The notes: a model not told the origin generated them from the sequence alone. Shown: positions 29,269 to 38,620, numbered from the stretch's first letter. The stretch: 64,000 nt of DNA from JBGAHD01 sp044226395 (GCA_044226395.1 JBGAHD010000001.1:1116001-1180000); one strand, 5' to 3'. Program-made: numbers and translations.

Positions 29269-30212
29269 GGCGACACCTTGTCGCGCAGTCGCGGCTTGAA
29301 CAGCCGCACGCTCATCTCGCGCGTCCACAACGCCAGCTTGGGATTGATCCGGCACAAGGCGACGAACCGCGCGGAAGCGCTGGGCTCGACGCGCGCGCCC
29401 AGACGCGTCGCCGCGTCGATCAAGGCCATCGCGTCGCGCCACTGACCATACGTCGCCAAGCCCGTCGCCGCGCGCCACAGCGCCGCGCCGCAGGCTTGCG
29501 CGTGACGCGCGCCATGACGATCGATGTAACTCAAGGTCACCGCGGCATTGGCCAGCAAGCAGCGCACTTGATTGCGCTGCGACATGCTGTCGCCATGACG
29601 CACGTGCGACAGGCCCTTCTCGGTCACCGCGCGAAAGCGCGCGCCGGCTTCCGCGAGCTTGAGATGAAAGGCGCGATCCTCGTTGTACAACTTGTCGGCG
29701 TCGCAATCGAAGCCGCCGTGCGCGCGCAACAGACTCACGCGATACACGCCGACATTCGGAATCGTGTCGATCAAGTTCACCGCGACTGGATCGCTGGCGA
29801 CCGCCGCCGGATCCAGCGCGGATCGGCTGATGACCTCGCCGTTGACGCCGTCGCGATAATCCCACGCGGGCAGCAGCACATCGCAATCATCGGCCTGCAA
29901 GGCGGCGCGCGCGAGGCGCGTGAAGTGCGGCGACAGCAGATCGTCCGCGTCATGAAAATGCACCCAGGGCGAACGCACGTGCCCCAGGCCCGTGTTCTTC
30001 GCCGCCGAGCAACCGCCATTTCGCGCGCGACGAATCACGCGCGCGCCCAGGCGTTCGGCCACGGCGATGGTGTCGTCCTGACTGGCGTCATCGCAGACGA
30101 TGACTTCGTCGAACGGCTCGAGCAGCGCCGCGACGCTTTCGAACAAAGTCGGCAAATGCCGCGCCGCGTTATACGCCGGCACGACCAAGGCGATGGCGGG
30201 CCGCGAACTCAT
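29265..30212 (-). CDS. Glycosyltransferase family 2
   Basis: A 315-residue GT-A enzyme. AIALVVPAYNAARHLPTLFESV, EVIVCDDASQDDT and HFHDADDLLSPHFT are the family motifs. A KLYNEDRAFHLKLAEAG segment fits the ED catalytic site. ATG 30212 overlaps the upstream glycosyltransferase stop as ATGA. It shares only motif-level similarity with the next gene, so this is not a recent duplication. Confidence 0.9.
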   Translation of the reverse strand: MSSRPAIALVVPAYNAARHLPTLFESVAALLEPFDEVIVCDDASQDDTIAVAERLGARVIRRARNGGCSAAKNTGLGHVRSPWVHFHDADDLLSPHFTRLARAALQADDCDVLLPAWDYRDGVNGEVISRSALDPAAVASDPVAVNLIDTIPNVGVYRVSLLRAHGGFDCDADKLYNEDRAFHLKLAEAGARFRAVTEKGLSHVRHGDSMSQRNQVRCLLANAAVTLSYIDRHGARHAQACGAALWRAATGLATYGQWRDAMALIDAATRLGARVEPSASARFVALCRINPKLALWTREMSVRLFKPRLRDKVSP

Positions 30213-31516
30213 GCGCGCCACCGATGGCGCAGGCGCGACCACGCGTGGCCGAGCAGATCGCGCAAGGGATACTGCTTGAGGAACGCCGTCGAAGCGCGCG
30301 CGTCGGCGCGTGGACTGAGCATGGTGTCGAGCGCGTCGTGCGCAGGCTCGGCCGGATGCAATTGGCGATACAACTCCAGATTAGCGGCGGCGGCGCCATC
30401 GGGATCGAGTTCGCGACGAATCGTCTCGCGGGCGGCGACGCCGATCCGCGCACGCCCGGCATCATCGAGTGCCGCGAGACGACGAAGCGCATCGGCCAGC
30501 GCGGCGGAATCCTCGGCGTTCACGCGAAAGCCGTTCTCGCCATCGACGATCAGCCCGGCCATGCCCGCGCCCGTGCTGGCCACGACCACGGCGCCGCAGG
30601 CCATGGCCTCGGCGCCGGCGAAATTGAACACGTCCCACGTCGAGGGCACGAGCACGGCGCGCGCGCGGCGCGTCCACTCGAGCACTTGTTCCGAACTCGT
30701 GGTGCCGTGGTGATCGACATGTCGCGTCCACGCGCGCGGAAACCGCTCGCGCAGTGTCGCCAGGGTCGACGGCGAGCGATGCTCGAAGTCCGGTACGTCG
30801 CGGCCGACCCAGCGCACGCGCGGCGGTTGGTCCAAACGTTCGAGCGCGGCGCCCAGCACTTGCGGGCCCTTCCAGCGCTGCACGCGCGCGATGACGAGCA
30901 GATGATCCTCGTCGGCGCTCGCCGGTTCGCCAAGCAAGGGCAAGGCAGCCGGCACGTAGTCGACCGCGCGATCGACATCGCGTTGCCAGGCCTCGGCGTG
31001 CATGCGCGAGTACGTGGCGCGCTTGCTCGCGCGACGCATCAGCTCGCGCTCCATCGCCACCAGCGCCGCTTCGAAGGGCACCAAATCCGGATCAGGCTCG
31101 CGCAGCGCGATCTGCCCGGCGCTGCCATGACCGCGAATCAACAACGGCGCGTCGCGCGCGATGACCCAGGGCGCGAACAGCCAGCCCCAGTCGACGGCCT
31201 CGACCGCGTCGAAATGGCCCAGCGTGCGCGCTTGTTCGTGCAAGGCCCACGCGGCCGCCAGATGACGACGCAACGCGGGAAACGCCTGCCACGCAGCGAA
31301 CATGCCGAGATGACGCTGAAAGCGTTCCTCGGAAAGACCAATGACGCGCACGCCCTCGATCTCGGTATCGAGATCGCTCTGCGTGGTCGCGCTGCCCACG
31401 AGCGCGGTCACCCGCACGCCGGCGCGCACGAGCGCGGGTAGTAGATGGCGATAGAAGGTGATGATCCCGCCACCGGCACTTGGCAGGTATTCGGGCGTGA
31501 CGACCAGGAGCTTCAT
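30209..31516 (-). CDS. Glycosyltransferase family 4
   Basis: A 435-residue GT-B enzyme. The start VTPEYLPSAGGGIITFYRHLLP is typical. LLVIARVQRWKGPQVLGAALE opens the donor domain, and DVFNFAGAEAMACGAVVVAS stands at the E-x7-E position with Asp for the first Glu. A C-terminal extension of about 40 residues (LSPRADARASTAF...) follows the fold. It overlaps by ATGA both upstream and downstream. Substrates are unknown. Confidence 0.86.
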   Translation of the reverse strand: MKLLVVTPEYLPSAGGGIITFYRHLLPALVRAGVRVTALVGSATTQSDLDTEIEGVRVIGLSEERFQRHLGMFAAWQAFPALRRHLAAAWALHEQARTLGHFDAVEAVDWGWLFAPWVIARDAPLLIRGHGSAGQIALREPDPDLVPFEAALVAMERELMRRASKRATYSRMHAEAWQRDVDRAVDYVPAALPLLGEPASADEDHLLVIARVQRWKGPQVLGAALERLDQPPRVRWVGRDVPDFEHRSPSTLATLRERFPRAWTRHVDHHGTTSSEQVLEWTRRARAVLVPSTWDVFNFAGAEAMACGAVVVASTGAGMAGLIVDGENGFRVNAEDSAALADALRRLAALDDAGRARIGVAARETIRRELDPDGAAAANLELYRQLHPAEPAHDALDTMLSPRADARASTAFLKQYPLRDLLGHAWSRLRHRWRA

Positions 31517-33267
31517 CGGCTCGCCCCCACGCGTTCGGGTGTCGCGATCACGCGACCTTCCTCAAGATGAATCACGCGATCGCAAGCCGCGAGCATGCTC
31601 GGCCGATGCGCCACGACGACCACGGTGCGACGACCGCGCAAGGCCGCGATGGCGGCGACGACTTCGGCTTCGGTCTCGGCGTCCAGCGCCGAGGTCGCCT
31701 CGTCCATCACCAAGAGATCGCGCTCGTGATACAGCGCGCGTGCGATCGCGACGCGTTGCCGCTGTCCGCCCGACAAGCCCTGCCCGCGTTCGCCTAGCAC
31801 GGTGTCCACACCTTGCGGCAGACGCGCGATGAGTTCTTCCAGCCGTGCTTGACGCAAAGCATCGGCGAGCGCGCCGGGTCGCGGTTCGGCGCGGCCGAAG
31901 GTGATGTTGTCGCGCAGCGATCCCGCGATCAGGAACACGTCCTGCGGGATGTAAGCGCACTGCGCGTGCCACTGCGCGCGATCGAGCGAGATCGCCTCGC
32001 CATCGACGCGCACCTCGCCACGACGCGGCGTCAGCAGGCCGAGCATCACGTCGATCAAGGTGCTCTTGCCCGCGCCCGATCGACCGGCGATGCCCAGCAC
32101 TTCGCCGTGGCGAAGGTCCAGGCTGACGTCGAGCAGACTGTCACGCTCCGCGTCCGGATAGCGATAGCCGATCTCGCGCAAGCTCAAGGTCTTGAACGTC
32201 GACGCGCCCTCACTCGCGTGCGCGGTCGTCGTCGACTCATCGAGGGCCGGCGCCTCGCGCAACTCGCGCGCGATCTCACTCAAGGCCAAGCGCGATGCCC
32301 GCAGATTGTTGAAGCTCGACAACAACGACGTCGCAATCGGCATCAAGCGCATCGCCGCCACGCCCATGGCGCCGAGCACGGGCACGAGTTGGGCGCCCGA
32401 GCCGCTGCGCAGCGAATACAACGACAAAGCGACCAGAAACGCGACGAGCGCCGTTTCCACCGCCACGCGCGGCACGAAATGCGCCGAATGCTGACGCGCG
32501 GCGGCATCGGCCATGTCGCCGACCGCGCGCGCCAGCGCCGCGCGAAACGCATCGGCCGTACCGAGCACGCGAATCTCGCGAAACGCGCCCATGCTGTTCT
32601 CCACCGCGGTCAGCGCCGCGCTTTGCGCGCGCGCCAATCGCTGTGAACTCTCGGCGAGTTCGCGACGCACCCAACCGGCCACCGCCACCGAGACCACGCC
32701 GAGAAAACCCGCGAGCATCATCGTCGCCAGCGGACTGATCAACCACAGCATCGCCGCCACCGCCGTCAGCACCAGGCCATCGGTCACCACGCGCAGCGAA
32801 CTGGCCAGCGTGCTGCCGCTGTACTGCGCGGTGTGCCAGAACAAAGTCGTCACGCGCGCCGCCGTCGGTTGGCGCAGATGCATCTCATACGAGCGCGCGA
32901 GAAACGACGCCAGCAATCGCGTCATCAAGCGCGCGCGATGCGTCTCGGCGAAGCGCACGATGTGCTTCTGCAAGCGATGACTGAGGATGGACTTGGCGAC
33001 GAACACCGCGACCACGACCAGGCCGAGATTGGTCAACGAGAAATGCCCCGCCAACCAGGCCATCGAGCGCGGCAACTGCTGCGCGTCGGAACCGACGACC
33101 AAGGCCACGAAGGGCGCCACCAAGCCAATGCCGAGCAGATCCAGCGAAGTCGCCACCAGCATCAACGCGGTCACGCCGACTAGGCCAGGCGCGGCGCGAC
33201 GCGCGTCGAGCACGACGCGATAGTCGTCGACGTACTGCTTGACGCGGTGGCGCCAGGTCGCGCTCAT
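31513..33267 (-). CDS. ABC transporter, PglK/WlaB-like lipid-linked oligosaccharide flippase
   Basis: A 584-residue half-transporter with transmembrane and ATPase domains fused. Six transmembrane helices lie in residues 25-320. The ATPase has Walker A GRSGAGKST (395-403), Q-loop IPQDVFL, signature LSGGQRQR (498-505), Walker B LLVMDEATSALD (518-529) and switch His554 in VVVAHR. Arrangement and length match PglK of Campylobacter, which flips undecaprenyl-linked glycans. In a locus with no Wzx-type flippase in view, it is the best candidate for moving repeat units across the inner membrane. A peptide or lipid A exporter is a less likely alternative. Confidence 0.88.
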   Translation of the reverse strand: MSATWRHRVKQYVDDYRVVLDARRAAPGLVGVTALMLVATSLDLLGIGLVAPFVALVVGSDAQQLPRSMAWLAGHFSLTNLGLVVVAVFVAKSILSHRLQKHIVRFAETHRARLMTRLLASFLARSYEMHLRQPTAARVTTLFWHTAQYSGSTLASSLRVVTDGLVLTAVAAMLWLISPLATMMLAGFLGVVSVAVAGWVRRELAESSQRLARAQSAALTAVENSMGAFREIRVLGTADAFRAALARAVGDMADAAARQHSAHFVPRVAVETALVAFLVALSLYSLRSGSGAQLVPVLGAMGVAAMRLMPIATSLLSSFNNLRASRLALSEIARELREAPALDESTTTAHASEGASTFKTLSLREIGYRYPDAERDSLLDVSLDLRHGEVLGIAGRSGAGKSTLIDVMLGLLTPRRGEVRVDGEAISLDRAQWHAQCAYIPQDVFLIAGSLRDNITFGRAEPRPGALADALRQARLEELIARLPQGVDTVLGERGQGLSGGQRQRVAIARALYHERDLLVMDEATSALDAETEAEVVAAIAALRGRRTVVVVAHRPSMLAACDRVIHLEEGRVIATPERVGASR

Positions 33268-34361
33268 GCGGCGCTCCTATGCGCCTGCAGTTCGCGCAGG
33301 AACAAATCGACGCGCGCCTCGAACGGCGCGCGGCCGAACACGGCGCGCGTGGCTTTCGACAAGTCCTCGCCGCGCGGACGCGCCGGATCGAGCAGCGCCA
33401 TCAGCGCCTCACCGAGGCCCGACTCCGTGCAAACAATACCCGCCACGCCATCGCGCAGCGGATCGCGACTGCCGTCGCCATCGAGACCCAGCGCTGGCGT
33501 ACCGCAAGCCATGGCTTCGAGAAACGCGATACCGAAACCCTCGCCCGTGCTCGGCATGGCGAAGCCGCGCGCGCCGCGATAGAGCGTCACCAAGTCATCG
33601 CCATCGACTTGACCGAGAAAGCGCACGCGCTCGGCAATGCCAAGTTCATCCGCGATAGCGCGCAGGCGCGCCGCATCGTCGCCGTCACCGGCGATGGCGT
33701 AAACCAGATCGGGAAACCGCGCCGACAAGCGCGGCCATTCGCGCAGCACGCGATCCTGACCCTTGTAGCGCTCGCCGGAAGCCAGACGACCTACCGTCAG
33801 CAAATAGCCTTGATCGCGCAGCCCCAACGCGCTCAGGCGCGCGACATCGGGCGCGCCGGGCGAGAAACGCTCATGCACGGTGTTCGGCAAAACGCGCAGA
33901 CGCTCGGGCGCGCCCGACCACCATTCGCTGACGCGCAGGCGCGTGAAGCGGCTCACGGCCGTGATCCACTCGGCGCGACGCGCCTGCGCGAGGCGATAGT
34001 CCTCGGGCGGCGACCACGCGTCGATGCCATGCACCTGCAACCACGACGTCGCGCCACTCGCGCGCGCCGCGACCGCGGCCACGGGCGAAAGATGCAGATG
34101 ACCGCACAGCACGACATCGGGCTTGAAGCGACGCGCTTGCCATACGCTGGTCAGCGCGAAGCGCGCGCGACTCGAACCGGCCCAGGCGTATCGCGACTTC
34201 GCGCGCGTTGACGCGACCCGCGGCGGATGACGCGTGTAAGCGCACACGCGAATCGCCGCGCAGGCCTCGCTGCGCGCGCAGGCATCGAGCAAATCGCGGT
34301 TGTATTGCGCGATGCCCCCGGGGGCATCGTCGGCATCGGTCAGCAGGGCCAGGATGCGCAT
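33264..34361 (-). CDS. Glycosyltransferase family 4
   Basis: A 365-residue GT-B enzyme. ALLTDADDAPGGIAQYNRDLL opens the acceptor domain, VLPNTVHERFSPG links the two halves, LLTVGRLASGERYKGQDRVL begins the donor domain, and EGFGIAFLEAMACGTPALG is a full E-x7-E motif. It overlaps the ABC transporter gene by ATGA and follows the FkbM gene after ten bases. Donor and acceptor are unknown. Confidence 0.89.
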   Translation of the reverse strand: MRILALLTDADDAPGGIAQYNRDLLDACARSEACAAIRVCAYTRHPPRVASTRAKSRYAWAGSSRARFALTSVWQARRFKPDVVLCGHLHLSPVAAVAARASGATSWLQVHGIDAWSPPEDYRLAQARRAEWITAVSRFTRLRVSEWWSGAPERLRVLPNTVHERFSPGAPDVARLSALGLRDQGYLLTVGRLASGERYKGQDRVLREWPRLSARFPDLVYAIAGDGDDAARLRAIADELGIAERVRFLGQVDGDDLVTLYRGARGFAMPSTGEGFGIAFLEAMACGTPALGLDGDGSRDPLRDGVAGIVCTESGLGEALMALLDPARPRGEDLSKATRAVFGRAPFEARVDLFLRELQAHRSAA

Positions 34362-34371
34362 GCGCTCGTCC

Positions 34372-35247
34372 TCAGATCAGGCTGCCGGTGGCTTGGATGC
34401 GCCGCGCGGGCGCGCTGGTCACGCGCGCGCGGGCCCAGTCGACGTCGCGAATCATCAAGGCATTGCCGCCGATCGCGCTCGCGTCGATCGGCGCCAATCG
34501 ACGCGTCTCGGGCGAGTACGCATACGGCGCGAAGCCTTGGTCCGTCAGCATGCGCAGCGATTCCTCGCGATCGGCGCCGGAGAGTTCGATGATCAAGGCG
34601 CGCAGATCGCGATCGGCCAGCACGCGACTCGCGCCGCGCAGCACGCCGGACTCATGGCCTTCGACATCGATCTTGATCAGTTGCGGCACGTCGGCGCCGA
34701 TCAGATCGTCGAGGCGCGCGCACGGCACTTCGTCGGTGCGCGCGGGCGCGTCCTCGTCGTCGGCGATGCGATTGGTCGTGTCGCTGTCGACAATGAAGCG
34801 CACCGTGCCCGGGCGGTCGGCCGCGGCGACGCGGTGCGCGTCGAGGCGTTCGCTCAAGCCATTGGTCTCGATATTTCGCCGCAGGCGCGCGAACGTCGAC
34901 GCCACCGGCTCCAAGGCCAGCACGCGCGCGCCGCACACGCCGGCGGCGAGCACGGCATAGCTGCCAACATTCGCGCCGACGTCGACGAAGCGATCCTCGC
35001 GACGCAGGACATGCAGCGTGAACGCCATGTCCACGAACTCGTGCAGCCCACAGTAGACATTGCCCGTGGCGCCCGTCATGCCGCGCTCAACCACGAGCCG
35101 CGTGTCATCGACGAACGGCACGAGCCGCGGCCCTGGCCGCATGCGCGTGCCGACTTGCCAGCCGGCCCAACGCCACACCGCGTGCCACGGTCGCGCGCGA
35201 TTGAGCGGGTGACCGATGATGTAACGCAGCGAAGTCCAGGCGTTCAT
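34372..35247 (-). CDS. FkbM-family methyltransferase (second copy)
   Basis: A 291-residue SAM-dependent methyltransferase, probably acting on sugar hydroxyls. The SAM motif is FVDVGANVGSYAVLAA, followed by VLALEPVASTF. IKIDVEGHESGVLRGA and LRALIIELSG are the family's C-terminal motifs. An N-terminal segment of about 75 residues precedes the fold and includes ERGMTGATGNVYCGLHEF, seen in longer FkbM proteins. ATG 35247 overlaps the asparagine-synthase-type stop as ATGA. It differs from the copy at 26355 in length and N-terminus. Confidence 0.92.
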   Translation of the reverse strand: MNAWTSLRYIIGHPLNRARPWHAVWRWAGWQVGTRMRPGPRLVPFVDDTRLVVERGMTGATGNVYCGLHEFVDMAFTLHVLRREDRFVDVGANVGSYAVLAAGVCGARVLALEPVASTFARLRRNIETNGLSERLDAHRVAAADRPGTVRFIVDSDTTNRIADDEDAPARTDEVPCARLDDLIGADVPQLIKIDVEGHESGVLRGASRVLADRDLRALIIELSGADREESLRMLTDQGFAPYAYSPETRRLAPIDASAIGGNALMIRDVDWARARVTSAPARRIQATGSLI

Positions 35248-37064
35248 GCCGACCCCGCGAGAATCGAATACGCGAAACGCCGCGCCCAATGCTGCGGCCG
35301 CGCGAGATGGCGATGCGAGCGCCACTGCGACAAGGCTTCGGCACCTTGCAGCCAGCGCGCGATCGGCGTCGAGAAGCCGGTCTTGCGGCGCGACAGCACC
35401 GCGGCGGGCAAAGCCTTGCGCGGCACGCCAGCGAGCAACGCCTTGCCGCGCCCCCCCGTGAATCGCGCAACGCGCGGCGCGAGGGCGCGCAGCAAAGTGT
35501 AGTCAACCAGCGGCGTGCGCACTTCGAGGCCATGCGCCATGCCGGCCCAGTCGGTATCGCGCAGCAGTTGGTGGCGCAGATAGACCTGCGATTCCAGCGC
35601 GGCGACGCGCGCGATCGGCGAGCCCGGATCGGGCGACAGCGCGCGCTCGAGAAGCTCGCGCCACTGCAAGCGACGCAAGCCATCATGCGCGAGTTCCGGA
35701 TCCATCACGCACGGCAACTCCCACGGCATGAACACGCCACGCCGCAGGAGATAGGCCCCAGGCCAGGTGCCACCGAGCTCGAGCATGCCCGCGGCTTTCG
35801 GGCTGATGCGCGCTTGATCGCGCAAGATCGTCGCGAACAAGGCTCGCGTGGCGCGACCCAGACCGGGCAATACGCGCGCCAATCGCGTCCACCGCACCCA
35901 GCGCGGCACATCGATGAAGCTGGGATAGCCCGCGAACAACTCGTCGCCGCCGACGCCCGAGACCGCGACCTTGAGGCCACGCTCGCGACACGCCTTCGCG
36001 GCGAACCAGGTGTTGATGCCATCGATCGACGGCAGATCCATGGCCGCGAGGATGCGCGGCAGATCGTCGTGGAACTCGCTTTCGTCGACCACGCGCGTGG
36101 CGTGATCGACGCCATAGTGGCGCGCCACTTCGATGGCGAGCGGCGCTTCGTCGTCGGCGGTGTCGTTGAACTCGGCGAAGCGCAAAGTCGCCGCGCGAAT
36201 GGGCGTGGCGGAACATTCGCTCATCGCGCCGACCAGCGCGCCAGAGTCGACGCCGGCGCTCAAGAACGCGCCCACGGGCACGTCGGCGACCAGATGCGCG
36301 CGCACGCTGTCGGTCACGGCCGCGCGGACGGCGCTGGCGTCGTCGAGGCCTTGCTCGATCGGCGCGCGATAGCACGCGGCAATGCTCGCCATCGCGCGCG
36401 GCGAACGTGGACCGCATTCGTCGATCCACTGCACCGCGCCCGCGGGCACGGCGCGAATCTCTCGCCACAAGGTGTAAGGCTCGGGCACCGAACCCAGCAT
36501 CAAAAAGCCCGCGTGCCCCGCCGTCTCCGGCGCGCGCGACACGCCACCACCGGCGAGCAGCGCGCGCGCTTGCGAAGCGATGCGCGCGGTCCAGCCATCA
36601 TCGGCCAGATACAGCGGCTTGATACCGTACGGATCGCGTCCCAACAACATCGCGCCGCGACGCGCGTCCCACAGCGCGAAGGCGTACATGCCGCGAAGCT
36701 TCTCGACCAGGCGCTCGCCATGATGGCGATAGAGTCCCAGCAGCACTTCGGTATCGGAATTCGTGCGCAGCGTTTCACCGGCCGCGATCAACTCTTCGCG
36801 CAGCGCGCGGTAGTTGTAGATCTCGCCGTTGAACACCAGACGCAGCGCGCCATCGGCGCTGCTCATGGGCTGATCGGCGCGCGCGTCGAGGTCGATGATC
36901 GATAGCCGCCGATGCACCAGGCCCACGCGCCCGTCCTCGGAGAACCACTCACCCGCGCCATCGGGACCGCGCGCGGCCATGTGCTCCCGCACGCGACGCA
37001 AGCCGTCGCGATCGACCGCGTTGGCGGCCGAGTGATAGGCGAAGCTCGCGCCAATGCCGCACAT
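35244..37064 (-). CDS. asnB: Asparagine synthase-type glutamine amidotransferase
   Basis: A 606-residue two-domain enzyme. The N-terminal glutaminase begins MCGIG with Cys2 as nucleophile and has RGPDGAGEW, HRRLSIIDL and the VFNGEIYNYRALR glutamine pocket. The synthetase domain has the ATP loop LSAGVDSG (268-275), GINTWFAAKACRERGLKVAVSG and GGDELFAGYPSF. In surface-glycan loci such AsnB paralogues are thought to amidate uronic acid residues of the polymer instead of making free asparagine. That role here is inferred from position. It starts two bases after the acyltransferase stop. Confidence 0.92.
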   Translation of the reverse strand: MCGIGASFAYHSAANAVDRDGLRRVREHMAARGPDGAGEWFSEDGRVGLVHRRLSIIDLDARADQPMSSADGALRLVFNGEIYNYRALREELIAAGETLRTNSDTEVLLGLYRHHGERLVEKLRGMYAFALWDARRGAMLLGRDPYGIKPLYLADDGWTARIASQARALLAGGGVSRAPETAGHAGFLMLGSVPEPYTLWREIRAVPAGAVQWIDECGPRSPRAMASIAACYRAPIEQGLDDASAVRAAVTDSVRAHLVADVPVGAFLSAGVDSGALVGAMSECSATPIRAATLRFAEFNDTADDEAPLAIEVARHYGVDHATRVVDESEFHDDLPRILAAMDLPSIDGINTWFAAKACRERGLKVAVSGVGGDELFAGYPSFIDVPRWVRWTRLARVLPGLGRATRALFATILRDQARISPKAAGMLELGGTWPGAYLLRRGVFMPWELPCVMDPELAHDGLRRLQWRELLERALSPDPGSPIARVAALESQVYLRHQLLRDTDWAGMAHGLEVRTPLVDYTLLRALAPRVARFTGGRGKALLAGVPRKALPAAVLSRRKTGFSTPIARWLQGAEALSQWRSHRHLARPQHWARRFAYSILAGSA

Positions 37065-37066
37065 GC

Positions 37067-38074
37067 TCAGGCCACCGCCGCGCGCGCGCCGAGGCGGCGC
37101 GACCAGGCGAGCGCGGGCACTTCGACCGCGCGCCAGAAGAGCCAGGCGCAGGCGATGCTGGCGCCGATGGCTAGCAGCGCGATGACTTGAAAGCGCCACC
37201 ACGATGCATCAACGCCGCGCCCCAGATAGTTCACCACGCGACCGGCGATCGGCACGTGGATTAGATAGATCGAATACGAGATACCCCCGAGCCACAGCAA
37301 CACGCGCGGCGCCACGCGAACCCAACTGATCGCCAAGGCCGTACCCACGCCCGCCACGGCTTCGGAACTCCCACGGGTGATCCACGTCAGTATCGCCAGC
37401 GACACGAAGACGAACACGGCGCTTGCCATCACGGGCCGGCACTGCTCGCGCCACCACACCCAGGCACCGAGCGCGAATAGCATCGAGAATGCTGGCAGGA
37501 ACGCCTTTGACGTCCAGGGCGAAGCCAACATGATGGCGACCGCCGGAGTCAGCGCGAGCCAGATCGGCGCGCGCGTCGACAATGCCGCGCACAGCGCGAC
37601 CAGGGCGTAGAACTGAAACTCGATGCCCAGTGTCCAGAACACCGGATTGAGCCAGGCGACACCGAACATCTCGCACGTCGCGGTCGCATGACAAGCCACG
37701 AACCCTGGCGTCAACGCCGGTGCGGGCACGCCACGAAAGCCAGACCAGAACGATGCCACCACCTCCCACGCCAGATAGGCGAAGGCGGCAGCCGCCATCA
37801 GAGGCACCCCGACGCGAACCAGGCGTCGCGACAGGAAGGTTGCCGCGCGTCCATCGCGAACCAGACTGCGCGGAATGACGAATCCCGAGATCACGAAGAA
37901 CATGGGAACGCCCAGCCAGCCATGACTGGCGATCTGCGAGACGACGCCGTGCATCTCGCGCGCCGCATCGGCGCCATAGACGTGATAGATCACCACGCCC
38001 ATCGCCGCCACGCCCCGCAACGCATCCACCGTCGCCAGGCGTCCCGCGCGCGCCGGAGTCAGGGCGTCGTTCAA
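37067..38074 (-). CDS. Acyltransferase 3 family membrane protein
   Basis: A 335-residue polytopic inner-membrane protein with about ten hydrophobic segments. The family's N-terminal pattern is VDALRGVAAMGVVIYH with its catalytic His, followed by GVPMFFVISGFVIPRSL and FWTLGIEFQFYALVAL. Such enzymes transfer acetyl or other acyl groups to exported sugars. No ATG fits: TTG 38074 overlaps the regulator's TGA as TTGA, matching the coupling of the locus and leaving 15 residues before the first conserved motif. It is the first biosynthetic gene of the operon and should decorate the polymer. Confidence 0.9.
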   Translation of the reverse strand: MNDALTPARAGRLATVDALRGVAAMGVVIYHVYGADAAREMHGVVSQIASHGWLGVPMFFVISGFVIPRSLVRDGRAATFLSRRLVRVGVPLMAAAAFAYLAWEVVASFWSGFRGVPAPALTPGFVACHATATCEMFGVAWLNPVFWTLGIEFQFYALVALCAALSTRAPIWLALTPAVAIMLASPWTSKAFLPAFSMLFALGAWVWWREQCRPVMASAVFVFVSLAILTWITRGSSEAVAGVGTALAISWVRVAPRVLLWLGGISYSIYLIHVPIAGRVVNYLGRGVDASWWRFQVIALLAIGASIACAWLFWRAVEVPALAWSRRLGARAAVA

Positions 38075-38430
38075 CGCGCCGCTCTCCGCGCCAGTTCCAC
38101 GCGGCCGCCGCCAATGCTCGCGGCTTCGCGACGCAGTTGCGCGATCTCGCGTTCGAGTTGTTCGTACTCGCGCTGCTTGCGCGCCAGAAAGCTCACCGTG
38201 GCCCGCGCCCGCGCGCGCAGGCCGTTGGGCGTGAGCACATAGGCGTAGCCGAGCTTGTTGCGGCTGTTGGAAAAGTTCTCGACCTTGACCCAGCCTTTTT
38301 CGACCAGGGCGCGCAGGCAGTAGTTGGCCTTGCCCAACGACAGGCCGAGCTTGCGCGCCAATTCGCGTTGATTGATATCGGGCCGCTCGGTCAGCAGCCG
38401 CAGAATGCGCAAGCGGATTTCGTCGTTCAC
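38071..38430 (-). CDS. MarR-type EPS-associated transcriptional regulator
   Basis: A 119-residue winged-helix protein. EIRLRILRLLTERPDINQRELARKLG and SLGKANYCLRALVEKGWVKVENF form the helix-turn-helix. NSRNKLGYAYVLTPNGLRARARA is the wing, and a C-terminal helix (KQREYEQLEREIAQLRRE) could dimerise. The pattern matches the EPS-associated MarR family (TIGR04176-like), found at the head of exopolysaccharide operons. GTG 38430 gives the family's usual length; in-frame ATG 38505 and GTG 38508 would add about 25 residues. Being first in the 28-gene locus, with a palindrome just upstream, it probably autoregulates the whole operon. Confidence 0.88.
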   Translation of the reverse strand: MNDEIRLRILRLLTERPDINQRELARKLGLSLGKANYCLRALVEKGWVKVENFSNSRNKLGYAYVLTPNGLRARARATVSFLARKQREYEQLEREIAQLRREAASIGGGRVELARRAAR

Positions 38431-38526
38431 CGGTGGCTCGCCTGGTCGGTCGGTCGCCGCGAGCCGGGTGTGCTCCGCGGCCGTCGGGCCGGCGCGCGCC
38501 CCCATCACCGTGTCGCGCGCCGTGGT

Positions 38527-38543
38527 TGTTCACGTCGTGAACA
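38527..38543 (-). promoter_or_regulatory. Perfect 17-base inverted repeat upstream of the EPS operon (operator candidate)
   Basis: TGTTCACG-T-CGTGAACA, two eight-base arms around one base, 97 bases before GTG 38430 and 22 before the alternative GTG 38508. Arm length and symmetry suit a dimeric winged-helix protein, and the nearest such gene is the EPS regulator. TTGCTC boxes lie upstream, but no convincing -10 could be fixed. Confidence 0.6.
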
Positions 38544-38620
38544 GTAGTTGAGCAAACCGCGCCGAAGGGAGCAAGGCCCGCGTCCCCGACACGCGGTGAA
38601 GAATTGTCGACCCGACCGGC

